From Saururus chinensis (lineage: Eukaryota; Streptophyta; Magnoliopsida; Piperales; Saururaceae): a stretch of DNA of 64,000 nucleotides. The notes below the pieces were generated by a model. That model did no database searches and had not been told where the DNA came from. It saw only the letters and a list, made by a program, of their open reading frames with translations. Both the position numbers and the translations under genes were made by a program. Each line of letters starts with the position of its first letter. The stretch's first letter is position 1. Positions 46,909 to 58,125 of the stretch are shown here, in pieces. The stretch covers positions 23,433,968 through 23,497,967 of the forward strand of contig CP141141.1 of assembly GCA_035235625.1 (NCBI GenBank), given 5' to 3'.

Positions 46909-47905
46909 TCAATTAGCTCCATCATCAGACTGCTCCCCCTCATTGTCAGCTTTTGGAAATCTATCATGAAGCATCCTCATGATGTCATCAAGACCTTGAG
47001 GTATTGCATCTTGATATGCACAAAACTCTGCATAAGTAGCAAGTTTGTTTGGCTGAGCTATCTGGATCTTTTGTGCTAGAATATCAACTTGAGCCTGATG
47101 CTACTTCAGATCTCTCAGGCTCCATCTTGACCTCTATGATGTGACAACATTGGTTGAATGACTGCTGCATCTATAGGACCCATCCCAACCATCGTTGACT
47201 CTCCTCATGGGATCCTAATATGTAAAGTAAAAATCCTACACAAGATGTATGGGTAGGGAAGCATCTCGTACATATGGCCATGTAAAAATGTCATCATCCG
47301 ATTGAATATGATAGAAGGAAGATCAAGCTAAAGCTCTGGCTATGCAAGGAGATAAAGAATCCTCTCTATCGTCCGATCAACCCTCTCCTTATGTGCATTC
47401 CATATGTCATACTGTGAGATGACATGCAGCAAGCAGAAATCAGGAGTCATCAAATGTGCGAGCAATGATACATCGAACCCTAAACCTTAGTGTAGACCTG
47501 TCAACATCCCAATCAAGTCACTATCCAGTGGAAACTTATAACAAGCAAACTGTGGATATGTGATATCTTCTTTCGCATCCAATCACATTGAAAATAACAT
47601 CAGGTGAAACTCTCATCTGCACGCTTCCTACTACTCCAACTAATGAATCGTCATCCTCCAAGCTGACGGATGTATACCACTATCTAACTAGACATGGGAA
47701 AATAGACCAATCAAAAGTAGAAATGGTCCGGAAATAGTCCATCCAGTATGGACGTGAATCAATCCAGTCCATAGCTAACTCTAATGGAACGTGAACTAGA
47801 CTATGTTCACACTGAATCAGTCTAACCCGATCTACTTTACCAGTCGAAGCCCCTAGATCCCCTAACCAAGACTCAGTCATCATCTTCTACTTTGCTTTCC
47901 CCATC
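46909..47905 (-). pseudogene. S4 ORF2, unknown protein with acidic tail
   Basis: It begins near 47,900 after the AT-rich spacer. Recognisable stretches are LAMDWIDSRPYWMDYFRTIS (about 47,720-47,780), LHGHMYEMLPYPYILCRIF (about 47,240-47,295) and, at the end, QGLDDIMRMLHDRFPKAD followed by NEGEQSDDGAN (stop at 46,909). Parts correspond to S3 ORF2 (GESTMVGMGPIDAAVI against GEMTQTSMGSINDAVI). The protein is unknown to me. It is broken with several breaks. Confidence 0.6.
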
Positions 47906-49860
47906 TAAATTTATTGGAACAAAACAACTTAGGGTAAGCATAAACTAGGAACAAAGAAATAGAAAGTAATAAAGGTCCTAGAATTTCAAAAATCATTGAA
48001 ATGTGGGTGAAAAATCAAAATTTTGAAATTAAATAAAACCGTAAAAATATATGTACCCGATTGACTTCAAATTTTGATACAAAATATATAACAATGATTA
48101 GAAAAAAAAAGTCATTACTAGACCTACAACAAATTTTGATAAGAAATTTCCTACATAGAAAAATCCCCAATTTATGGTGAAAAAGTGAAACAACAATAGA
48201 AATTTCTTGAAATCTCACAATGTGACAGATCAAATCACATGAAAATTTAGAAAAATGTAGATCAAGCTATTCCTAACAATTGTATTAGTTCAAAATCATT
48301 GAAATTAGTTAAAAATACACCAAAAATCAAATTTTTGGTTTGGGTACTCACCTTGGCCACGATGAAAATCGATAATATTTTTTATGAAATCCAGTCCTGC
48401 TTCAAGCAAAAATCACTCAAGTAGTCTCTTCACTCACACTGACACTCGTTGGAAGAGTTTGAAGTCAAATAGAAGTAAATTGAGTTTTGCCCAAATTTAA
48501 AATAGTGTTTCGGCATGAAAAATCAACCAACAATCGATCACTAAGGGGAATCTATCGATCAATCTTGAGAAATTCAAAATTTTTTATTTTCCAAAAATAG
48601 AGAAAATTAAAAAATTCAAATAAATTCCTAAAAATGTCTCAAGACACTTCCCATCAAAACATAAATTTTCTAATAGCTAGAACTTAAATCAAAAAATTAT
48701 TTAGTAAAAATAAGCATAATTGAGCTCTTTTTGATGAATTTTTCATTAATTTCCCTTTAATCTAATTGCATCTAGATATTATGTTCATTAACACCTTACC
48801 TGAGATTAGTCAGCTCCATTGGTATGTAATTAACAATTTTATCTTTTTCTTTTTTACACATTAATCCTCTTTTATTATTGTTTGAAGAAACCACCAATGT
48901 TTTTAACTTTTGTCTCTTTTAATCTTGAATCTCGCAAGATCATTCTTAACCAAACTAACAAAAATTTGTTGAAACCCTAGTAAAGACTAAGTTCCCATTT
49001 TTTAATTTGGTTTAGTTAGAATCAAAGTATATGTTTTTCCTAAAGAGATAAAACAATAAAAGCTCATGAAATTATGCCTATGTTTTTTTTTCTAAGTTAT
49101 GATATTTTTTCTCAATTTATTTTTCTAGGGCTTGGCCTTTTCAGAATCTTTTAACTTTCATCATTCAAATTTTTTATTTTATTCTTTCCTTTTTATTCAT
49201 TTTTCTTGATGTCAAGCAGATGAGAGCTTCACACTAACGTAGGCCGACCTAAGTAGGTAGCCCTTCCCCATCATGGAAGTACATACTGATAATCATTGAA
49301 GTACATATCATGGAATTTTCTTTTTATTTTGAATTATAAATAGAAATCTAGATAATGATCCTCTAATTTGATTAGTAAGACTCTATTAGAATCCAAATGC
49401 CTAAGTCAACTTATGTTTAAGAATTCTTTCTTGATGTTTATACATAAAAGTGACTTGTGTCTCAATATGATGCATGCAAGTTTTTAAAAAGAAAAATTGT
49501 AACATTAAGCAAAAGAAAATCAAATTGATATTCACTCTACTTAGTGTATCCTTCTCTTCATTAAGGTATGTTTGACCATTAATTATGTTGCATTTTAGAT
49601 TAAAAGAAAATTAATTTCAAAATGTCTCAAGGGTTGAGCTAATCAAAAACCAAAACAAAGCCAATTGCAAAAGCAAGCAAAATCCACACCATTTTTTGTT
49701 TTGGTTTTGCTCAAATTCCATTTTTTGTTGTTTTTTTATTCAAACCTATGAATTTAAATACATGTAAAAATAAGATAAATTGTGATAAAAAAAAATAAAT
49801 GTCCAAAATATCAAATTAATTAAACCATTGACAAAAATCAGAATCTCTTTATTGAGATAT
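47906..49860 (-). mobile_element. S4 AT-rich spacer between gag and ORF2
   Basis: About 1.95 kb, AT-rich, without recognisable coding sequence. It corresponds in place and partly in sequence to the spacers of S3 and S6. It contains the conserved GC-rich block at 49,221-49,274. Confidence 0.6.
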
Positions 49861-51792
49861 GACAAGCTCCATAGCTTTGCCTAGCCAACCTATCATAAGG
49901 CAATCTAAGGTGCTCTTTTTAGCTCTTTCTAATTGATCCTTCGAAGTTTGAAGATCAATCTTCTTCACTCAGACTCCCTTCATCTTCTTTTCAAGAACTT
50001 GGTGGGACAACTTAGGGATAACATGGGTAGTGTGCTTCTTCTTCTTCTTCTTCTTTGACCTAAATTTAAAAGGATAATTTTTCAAACAGTCTATTCTAGT
50101 ATGGATATCATTATGGCATATGTCACACATACCCACAATGCTAGAACCTATCCTTACTCCTTTCGCTCCTAACCTAGGTGGGTTGGGCATTATCTTAAGA
50201 TTTTTGTCACTTTATTTTAACTTCACAAATATAGGAGGTTTTGCTAAGGGGGTAGTCAAGCAATTTCTAAAACCTAATCCCATCTTATTAGTTTGACCAA
50301 TGCTCAAGATGGTTTCTAATTTCTTTTAACTCTTAAATCCATCTAATTTCTCTTTAGAGGAAATAAGTTCTTTATTGAGAGCATTAGACTTCTCATTTTC
50401 ACTCTCTAAGACTTTCTTAAGGTCACTCACTTCTCTCTCAAGTTTGACATTCAACTCCACTAACTTATTTGCCTCTTGAGAAGATAAAACTAATTCATCT
50501 TCTTTCTTTTTCAATTCTCTCTAATGGCTTTTTATTTTCCTAGATAAGACTGAGAATTGTTGGAGAAATCCTTTATATTCATCAGAATCAAAGTCAAACT
50601 TTGAGTTCTCTTAAAGAGAAGTAGACTCATGAGACTCTTCTCTAGAACTATGTTCCTTCACACTTACATGGAAAGCAGTGTAGTTACACATCCCATCTTC
50701 ATCAGGGTAAGTTACTTGAAGCACCTTTTCCTTTCTTTTTTAATCAAAACCCTTTGATTTCTTAGGCTTATCAATAGAAGAAATGTTAGAATTATTATTA
50801 GCACAATCAACAGCAAAGTGACTAACCTACGACATTCAAAATACTTCAAATTCTTCTCGTCTTCATTGTTTTGCCTCTTATATCTCTTATCCCCTTGTCT
50901 CTTCCCAAATATTTGACCCTTATTTCCAATCCTGAAGTTCTAAGTTTTCATGAATTTCTTGAAGTATTTAGCCAATAAAGCCTTAATACTTCATCATCTT
51001 CAAACTCTTCAAATTTATACGGCAATCAAAGTTTTATTCTTCTTGGGAGCTCTCTTAGTTTCTTTTAGGGCAGTTTGTTTTCCTTTAGTTATTTCAAACA
51101 ACTATTTCTTGTTTTCATATGACTCTTCTTGCATCTTAAAAGTTCTAAGGTTCCCAATCAACTCATCTTTAACTAAGTCTATCTTTTTAGATTCATTAAT
51201 GGCTACCACCTTAATTTTTAATTTAGAGGACAAGGACCTTAACAATTTCCTCACAACAAAGTAATCAGGAATTTAGAGAACAAGGACATTAATTGATCAC
51301 ATGTGTTTATTATGTCAAAAATCTTAGCATAGTATTCAAAAATAGTTTCATCTTTACTAATTATCATAATTTCAAATTCAAGGGTAAGCATTTGCGGCCT
51401 AGACACTTTAATAGCCTCAATTCCCTCATTACATTTCACAAGCTTTTTCCATGCAACCATGGCAGATGTGCAATTAGAAATTAAAATATGTTGTGATTTT
51501 TCTACGACATTGAACAATGCACTATGTGCTTTACTGTTTTGATTTGCAAGCTTTATTTTATCTTCATCCTATTCACTCTCATATTTGAAGATTGAAATCC
51601 TATCTTTGTCTTTGGTCATTGGAGGATTCCAACCTTTAATCACCGCTTTCTAGTCATTCACATCCAGTGCTTGAATAAAAGCTCTTATCCTGTTCTTCCA
51701 ATATGATAAATTTTGACTATAAAAAAGGGTGAACGATTCATCGGATTACCTGAATCCCCATGTTCATTCATTGAGTTATTTTATTTAGCCAT
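49861..51792 (-). pseudogene. gag: S4 gag, Ty1/copia (Sirevirus) type
   Basis: The start is near 51,792. The N-terminal part shows LSYWKNRIRAFIQALD and ALFNVVEKSQHILISNCTSA. A charged coiled coil, KLVELNVKLEREVSDLKKVL with SENEKSNALNKELISSKEK, lies at about 50,330-50,510. The CCHC zinc knuckle CDICHNDIHTRIDC (CX2CX4HX4C) is at about 50,090-50,130, followed by a lysine-rich run. Length and layout fit Sirevirus Gag. The gag is a fossil with several breaks. Confidence 0.85.
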
Positions 51793-52073
51793 TGAAATTA
51801 ATCCAACAACAACCACCCAAGAATACACTTTAAGCAATTAAAGCAAGGAAAATAATAAGTGAAACAAACTAACAAACTAGAGCACACAAATCAGCAATTT
51901 TAGCTAGTAATTCTAGAAGAAAAACAAGTAAACTAGGGAAAATTGAGAAATAAACCCTAGCACAAGTTATCTAGCAATAGATATCAAAATATAGAATGAT
52001 TAAGCAAGATAATGATGCACTAGAATCCAAAATAGATTGATATCATGGAGCAAACTCAATTTATCAATGAGAA

Positions 52074-52088
52074 ACCTCAGCTACCACT
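52074..52088 (-). other. S4 primer-site region
   Basis: On the element's strand the LTR end CTCACA is followed by AGTGGTAGCTGAGG. It resembles the TGGTATCAGAGC initiator-Met site of copia elements at TGGTA...GAG. Confidence 0.65.
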
Positions 52089-53345
52089 TGTGAGTTTAAT
52101 ATCTATCCAATTAACCTAGCAAATCACCACATTGCCCCTAGTCCGATTATTTATCGAAGATAAAGACTAGGAGATATGGCCTCGTTGAGCATAATTTACT
52201 TATATATCAAAAACAATTAAAACCTAATTTCTAAGCCCATTCACGATTAATCAATCATCAAACCATAAAACAGGAAAACCCTAGAACCACACAAGGATTT
52301 AACCTGGAAAACCCAAACTTGGGTAAAAAAACATGACAATCCCAACAGAGACTAAATCAATACACTACTAGCAAGCAAGACACTTACAAGACACATGTAA
52401 ACCACAAATCTTTATTTTGACTAACACACTCCTTTCGGTTAGATCTCCACAAATTCTTGTTGATGTTGGCCTTCATGTCTTCTCCCCAAGTACTTGAAAC
52501 ATTAATTTTCTTTTTTTGCTTTGTCTTTGTCTTCTTGAAGCCTTCAACAAGCTCCTCTTGTTATATTGACTTTCTCCTTTGGATTCTTCAATCTCTCATT
52601 AAAGATTTTTTGCAGCTCCTCTTTGAAATTTCTGTGTGAAGTCTCCTTTTTAGTTGTGGATCAACATAACAAATTCACCATTGATATTTTCTTTAAGTTT
52701 TCCTCTCTTCAATTTCATCACTTCTTATCCTTTATTTAGGTCTCCAAAATAATTTAGCACTTTGACTTCAATCAGGAAAGAAATCCAATTCAAAAAGGCT
52801 TTTTAGGGCAACTAAAACTACTAGCAATCGATCATTTTAGATAGTGATCAATCGTTTACTATTTTCTAAACACACAACTCCTTAAGCGATCAATCGGTCT
52901 ATGAAGTGATCGATCAATAAACACTCAGCTTAGTTTTACTAAGGACTATTTTAGGTGCCAATCGATCGATCTAGGGCGATCAATTGATTCAATTAACTCA
53001 TAACTCCAACGATCGATCTATGACACTGTTTAATGACAACTTTATATTTTTTATCCTAAAACCTTCTAAAAACTCTCAAATTACCTTTAAAACTTCACCA
53101 AGTGATTTTGGTATGAGAATGTGAACTGAATAAGCTTCATAACCCATCAACATCCTTCAGTTTTCAGTATTGAGACATAAGAGCAAGTTTGTTCTTATTT
53201 TTCAAGTCCATCAATTCAAAATCTTACTTGACCACAACTACATCTAATCAGATTTTTAAGACTAATTACATACTCAAGGTTTTTGACAAAAATTTGACAA
53301 AGAAATTAGCAAATTAACTGAACATATGATACATATGTTCTAACA
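52089..53345 (-). mobile_element. S4 5' LTR (1,257 bp)
   Basis: It runs from TGTGAGTTTAATATCTATCC to ACATATGTTCTAACA. A dense cluster of GATCGATC, GATCAATCG and CGATCGATCT words lies at 52,830-53,020, in the U3 part. To the right, CTCGTTGCATAGGG resumes the S2 LTR. Confidence 0.85.
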
Positions 53346-54527
53346 ACCTCGTTGCATAGGGAATAAAGCCAAATAAACTAGTGTAATTAAATCTAGCATG
53401 CAAAACACACAAGCAACAAAAGAAATTTTACGTGGAAATCAAAATATGGAAAAAACCACAGTCAGCCTATCCCTTTGGTAGTGTCAATGCACTAGGAAGC
53501 TTAGAATTTATAAGATTCAAATAATAAACCTCTAAACACACTAGAAATCCCTTATCCATATGTCTGTTGACCACCAATGTCCCTTCCTTGTGTTCTTCTC
53601 ATCGAGTTCAATATTTGTCTTCTTCACTAGTACAACTAACAATCAAAACCATTTTTCTATTGTGTTGTTGAAGCTCTTCAAAGTCCCTTCTTAAATAAGC
53701 CTCCAGAAAATTCTGTGTGTTGTGATGTATGTGTCACAAGACTCTCTTCAATTCATAAGAAATTTATGAACTAAAGCTCTCACCTTACAATTGATTTTCA
53801 CTCAAATAATGAAGGTGGAGGAAGGTATTAAACAATGTTGCTCTCACTTTGTTCTCTTTAAAATTATCCTTCCCTTAGGCTCAATTTGATATCAAAAGGT
53901 ACTTAAATAGTCACCTAAGCTGGCTCTGGTTTTAGTACTTTACTTGGAAAGAAACTTAGTTTGACTTAAAATAGGCAACTTTGGCCTAGAGCAATCGATC
54001 ATTTCACAGGGCAATCAACTGTTCCCTATTATGTAACTCAATCTCGTGTGCAATCGTTCTTTTCATAGTGAGATTGATCATTCACTATTCTAGACACGAC
54101 AAATAAGACTGCTGATCAATCTATCTACCCAACGATTGATCGATGTATCTTCTGTCAAAAATCTCACAAAGCCTTCAAGCTTGATCGATTGATCAAGGAT
54201 GTTCAATCGCTTTTGAACACTTAGTGTGATTTTTCTTCTTCATGTTCAAATCTCTCAAACTCAATCAAGGTTTTTTATGAAACAACTTAGTGTTTGTGTA
54301 TGTGAGTATGTAAAAAATTTACCTTTAGGTTTTAACACCCTGTTAAGTTTTCCTCGAAATTCAAAACTTTTCAATTCATATTTTTCAAATCAATTAAATT
54401 CAAATCTAACTTTATCCTATCACTAACCTAGTAAGGCTCCTAAGACCTAAAAACATTCATTAATTGGACATAGCTTTGGTCATCAAAATAAAGCTAATTA
54501 CAAGACATATAGTCCTATGTTCTAATA
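53346..54527 (-). mobile_element. S2 5' LTR, main outer part
   Basis: It continues the S2 LTR from the S4 insertion point to CCTATGTTCTAATA at 54,527. It matches 23,760-24,997 of S3 in order: the ACGTGGAAA/ACATGGAAA block, the GATCAATCG-rich block and the final ATTACAAGACATAT. Beyond it the sequence changes to the leader of S5. Confidence 0.75.
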
Positions 54528-55065
54528 AGTTAAACTTCTCAACTACTTATTGAGAGTTTAATACCATGTTATGTTCACTCAATCCTAGTGTTTGATCGAT
54601 CACTCTTTCCAACCTCATGAAGCATGCTCTAATTTATCTATTCCACTCGACAATCAATCGTTTAGTCTTCTAGAAAAATCTCAAAGCATATTCAAGCCTA
54701 AATGATTGCAAGTCAAGGACAATTGGTTGTTTTTTTAACACTAATGCTATTTATTTCCTTTTTATCCATTTTCTTCCCATCACTCATATAAGATATTTTC
54801 CATGAAAATCCTAACTATATGTGCTTGTGTGCATGATATTTACTTTTTTGTCTTCAAAACTCATTCACTTGAATAAATCGTCAACCTCAAAACTTTAGAA
54901 CACATCTGCTCCTATTTTTAAAGTCATTCAATTCCAAATATGACTCGACACATCACTAATCTAGGTAGACTATAAAAGACTTAAATTACACATAAAATAT
55001 AGCTACATAATTTTGATCATCGAAATATAGCCAATTACAACACATATGCCTCATATGTTCTAACA
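54528..55065 (-). mobile_element. S5: remnant leader and 5' LTR of the outermost Sirevirus-like copy
   Basis: CAACTACTTATTGAGAGTTTAAT (54,540-54,562) repeats the primer-site/LTR boundary seen in the other copies. The piece ends TCATATGTTCTAACA at 55,065. The LTR portion is about 516 bp, shorter than its relatives. S2 lies where its internal region would be. It is broken and very old by position in the pile. Confidence 0.6.
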
Positions 55066-55897
55066 TGGGTTTCTGTAGGAAATAGTGGTCAACAGAAAAG
55101 AGAGAGGATTTATAGTACACAGAAAAGGTCGGATTCATAAATTTCAAACTGAATATGTTCTAAATCCTAGAGAATCATGTTAAGCATGACAATAGGGTTT
55201 AGTAGTTAGACAATGTATATTTTATTATAATACGAGTTTTAAATATTTCATTCTAAGTATTTATTTGATTTTTGATATGATGATCCTGAGTGGAATTTGA
55301 ATGAAATTTCCCTTAAAGATTAGTGATTTCTTGTAGGAACAAGAATGGAAGGGCTTTATTATGTACCTTTGTTTAGTATTGAATAAAGTGGCTCTATTAT
55401 GTATTTTAAGAATGTTTATAAATTATTCATGGGAAAACTATACGTAGTGCAAGAAAGGGAGTTTAATTACTCCTCTGCATAGGTTATCAATGCCACTACC
55501 GATGTGTCGATGGGGTGTTAATGGCCAGGGGAAGATGGACAGTTTTTGGTATTGACATGTAGGGACGCATCAATGTGGTAAACTAGGCATCCACAAGAGT
55601 CAAACACATCGATGACAACATTAATGAACAAGACTTGTAGAAGTATTCTCACTGTCGATAGGGACTGATGTGTCGATGGGGGCATTTATGGCCATCAATA
55701 CTGACATTGATGCATCAATGGTCTAGCTGACCATGGTTAAGTCATGGGTTCTGGATGTATACATGAAGATAATTATTGGGTCAATGAAGAATGTGTGTCA
55801 TACTTTACTTGAATAATTAATTCAAGTAAACACAGGAAACACAAGATAAAAGGCATGTGGGAAGGGGGTAATGTAAACCTAATTGTAGGCTTAGAAA
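55066..55897. other. Unassigned AT-rich stretch
   Basis: No gene or known element was recognised. The motif GATGTGTCGATGGGG occurs at 55,508 and 55,669, with looser copies (GATGCATCAATGG) near 55,712, which suggests the inside of another LTR. A perfect palindrome with 11-bp arms, TTTACTTGAAT, is at 55,804-55,830. Confidence 0.5.
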
Positions 55898-56395
55898 CAC
55901 AACAAGAAAAAAGATTATTACTGACAGTTTAAAGTGCCGCTAATAGTCACAAAAGCGTCGCTAATGACTATTAGTGACACTTAAAAAGCGTCGCTAAATG
56001 CACCACTAATAGTCATGTCGCAACTGCTTATTAGCTACGAATATGAAAAAGCGTCGCTAATCGCACTACTATTAACAACACTTTTCTTTGTGCCGCCAAT
56101 ATCAACTTTTTTGCAACAATTTATAAAGCGTTGCTAATGTAAAAATATTTTGAAAAAAATAAAAAAATTATTAGCGACGTTTAAATGTGCATCGTTAAAA
56201 AAAAATTATTAGGGATCATTTAAGAAAAAATATTATTAGCGATACATTCAAAAGTGTTGCAAATAAAATATAAATAGAAAAAATATTATTAGCGACGCTT
56301 TCAAAATCGTCGCTCATAAAGAAAAATTAAAAAATAATAAAAATGTTTATTAGCGACGTTAATACAAAATAAAAAATGAAAGAAAATGAAATACC

Positions 56396-56965
56396 ACCTC
56401 CAGCAGGATTTCGGGGAGGGGTGCCAAAGTTTGTCACCCCTACTCTGGAATGGGAAGGGAAGGAGGGGGGGAGGAGCACCAGCTGTAGGGGCCGGCTGGA
56501 GCCCCTCCTCTAGGGGGAGACAAGGCCGTGGCTGGCGAAAGTAGAGCTGGGGCGGCTAGGTTGTGGGCAGTGGCAGGAGAAGCTGGCCAAAGCCCCTCCT
56601 CCGCTTCCACAGACCAGGGGGAGAAAAGGGGGGAGCAGGTGGGGCTCCGGCTGCCACAGGGGGGAGAGGGAGAAGAAGAGGGAGCAGAGTGAAGGGGGTC
56701 ATGGACGGTGGCTAGCAGAGGCGGACTTGGGGCAGCAGCGGGACTCCAAAGCGATTGCGGGGCAGCGGGAGAGTCCTGGGAGATTGGGCGGCGAGCGAGA
56801 GACACGGTGGTGAAAACTAGGGCGGTAGGTGGCCTGCGGTTGGAGCCGGAGAAGAGAGGGAAGGGAAGGGGGATAAATACTGCACGGGCAAAATTTCACC
56901 CGAGTGGTATTTATTTCTCCCGTGCAAGCGAGATTTTCGCTCGCGTAGCAGAAATTATCCCGTGA
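56396..56965. other. GC-rich island inside the CACTA element
   Basis: The base composition changes sharply to G+C-rich. The minus strand has an open frame of 121 codons (56,440-56,805) rich in Ser, Pro and Ala, and the plus strand one of 85 codons (56,708-56,965). Neither shows a domain I recognise. CACTA elements are known to pick up host gene pieces, and this is a candidate. A GC-biased noncoding segment is equally possible. Confidence 0.4.
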
Positions 56966-57182
56966 GCATGGATTTTTAGTGACACTTCTAACTAAGCGTT
57001 GCTAACATACGCCCTTTTACTTATAAGGAAGCATCACATATATTAATATATTTGTGACACTTCCTATAAGTGTCGAAAATAGGCTTACATTTGTGACACT
57101 TATATATGAGTGTCGCAAATACAACTAGTATTTGTGACGCCTATTCATAAGCATCACAAATACTATTATTTTTTAAAATAAA

Positions 57183-57598
57183 ATCCTCTCTATCCTCGCT
57201 CTCTACCCATTCTCTCTCTTCTCTCCTCTCTCTCCCACTCTCTACCCATTCTCTCTATTCTCTCCTCTCTCTACCCTCTCTCTCCCTCTCTCCTCGCTTT
57301 CTACCCATTCTCTCTCTTCTTTGATCTCTCTCCCCTCTCTCTATTTCTCTCCCTCTCTTCTCTCTCTATGTCTCTCTCCCTCTCTCTCTCTCCTCTCTCT
57401 TGTCTCTCTCTCCTCTCTATCTCTCCTCCCTCACTACCCACTCTTTCTCTTCTCTCCTCTCTCTACCCTAGATCTCTTTCCCTCTCTCCTCTCATTCTCT
57501 ACCCACTCTCTCTCCTCTCTCTACCCCCTCTCTCTCCTCTCTCCTTTCTATCTCCCCTCTTGTCTCTCTCTCCCTCTCCTATCTCTATCTCACACATG
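57183..57598. repeat. Long polypyrimidine (CTCTCT/CCTCTC) tract
   Basis: About 415 bases of almost pure C and T with recurring CTCTACCCA(T/C)TCTCTC units. Plus-strand frames of 99 and 77 codons here are translations of the tract. Confidence 0.95.
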
Positions 57599-57639
57599 TA
57601 AGCATGAGCCCCAGCCCTAAGGAAAAGAGCTGAGAGGGT

Positions 57640-58125
57640 AGGGGATTTTAATTTTAATTTTTTTGGATTATTTTATTATATATTATATTTTAAAAATAAT
57701 AAAAATAAAATAAACTAGGGTATTAGCGATGCATAGTCATAGGTATTAGCGATGTATATACTTATGCATCGCTAATATATTTTACTTTAATTTAAAAATT
57801 TTCAACTATAATATACAATAAAATAATCCTCTCTATACCCTCTCTCCTCTCTCTCTCTTCTCTCTCTCTTCTCTCCCCTCTCCTCCTCCTGCTTAGGTCC
57901 GGCAACCCTCCCGCTCTCTCCTCTCTTATCTCTCTCTCCCCCTCGATCCCTCTCTCTCCTCCTCTCTCTCTCACGCACGTCACTGTGAGGCATGTCTTTT
58001 AGGATGAGGGGTGAGAGTGGGAGAATTTAATTTTAATTTTTTATTATATATTAAAAATTATAAAAATAAAATAAAATAAATTGTATTAGCAAAGCATAGG
58101 AGTATGCATTGCTAATTCACCACTA
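57640..58125. repeat. Tandem duplication inside the CACTA element, polypyrimidine plus AT block
   Basis: The order CT-rich tract, then ATTTTAATTTTAATTTT, then TTATTATATATTA, then a TATTAGCGATGC-like hairpin, is present once ending near 57,790 and again over 57,826-58,125. The second CT tract, 57,826-57,973, is shorter than the first. Sequence identity outside the CT tracts is moderate. Confidence 0.65.

Larger units (their letters stand above)
31261..53345 (-). mobile_element. S4: non-autonomous Sirevirus-like element carrying C, B and G
   Basis: The 5' LTR is 52,089-53,345, the leader with primer site about 51,793-52,088, gag about 49,861-51,792, the spacer 47,906-49,860 and ORF2 about 46,909-47,905. 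The inner edge of its 3' LTR (TTTGAGTTTAATATC) is at 31,261, where the same LTR subtype starts. Between them lies LTR C with B and G inside. The flanks TCATC (31,256-31,260) and ACCTC (53,346-53,350) are both close to GCCTC, the sequence expected at this point of the S2 LTR. It is old and broken with many breaks. Confidence 0.7.
18980..54527 (-). mobile_element. S2: host copy of the pile, gag and a 5' LTR hit three times
   Basis: S2 is seen as gag (18,980-20,100), leader (20,101-20,265) and a 5' LTR in four pieces: 20,266-20,301, 23,647-23,664, 31,222-31,260 and 53,346-54,527. Placed side by side the pieces follow the S3 LTR in order, for a total of about 1.27 kb. The interruptions are D, S3 and S4. 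The left part of S2 lies beyond S6, outside the window. The right end TGTTCTAATA at 54,527 abuts the leader of S5. It is old and broken. Confidence 0.75.

Noticed and set aside
57321-57620. 99-codon Ser/Leu-rich frame
   Set aside because: It is a translation of a polypyrimidine tract.
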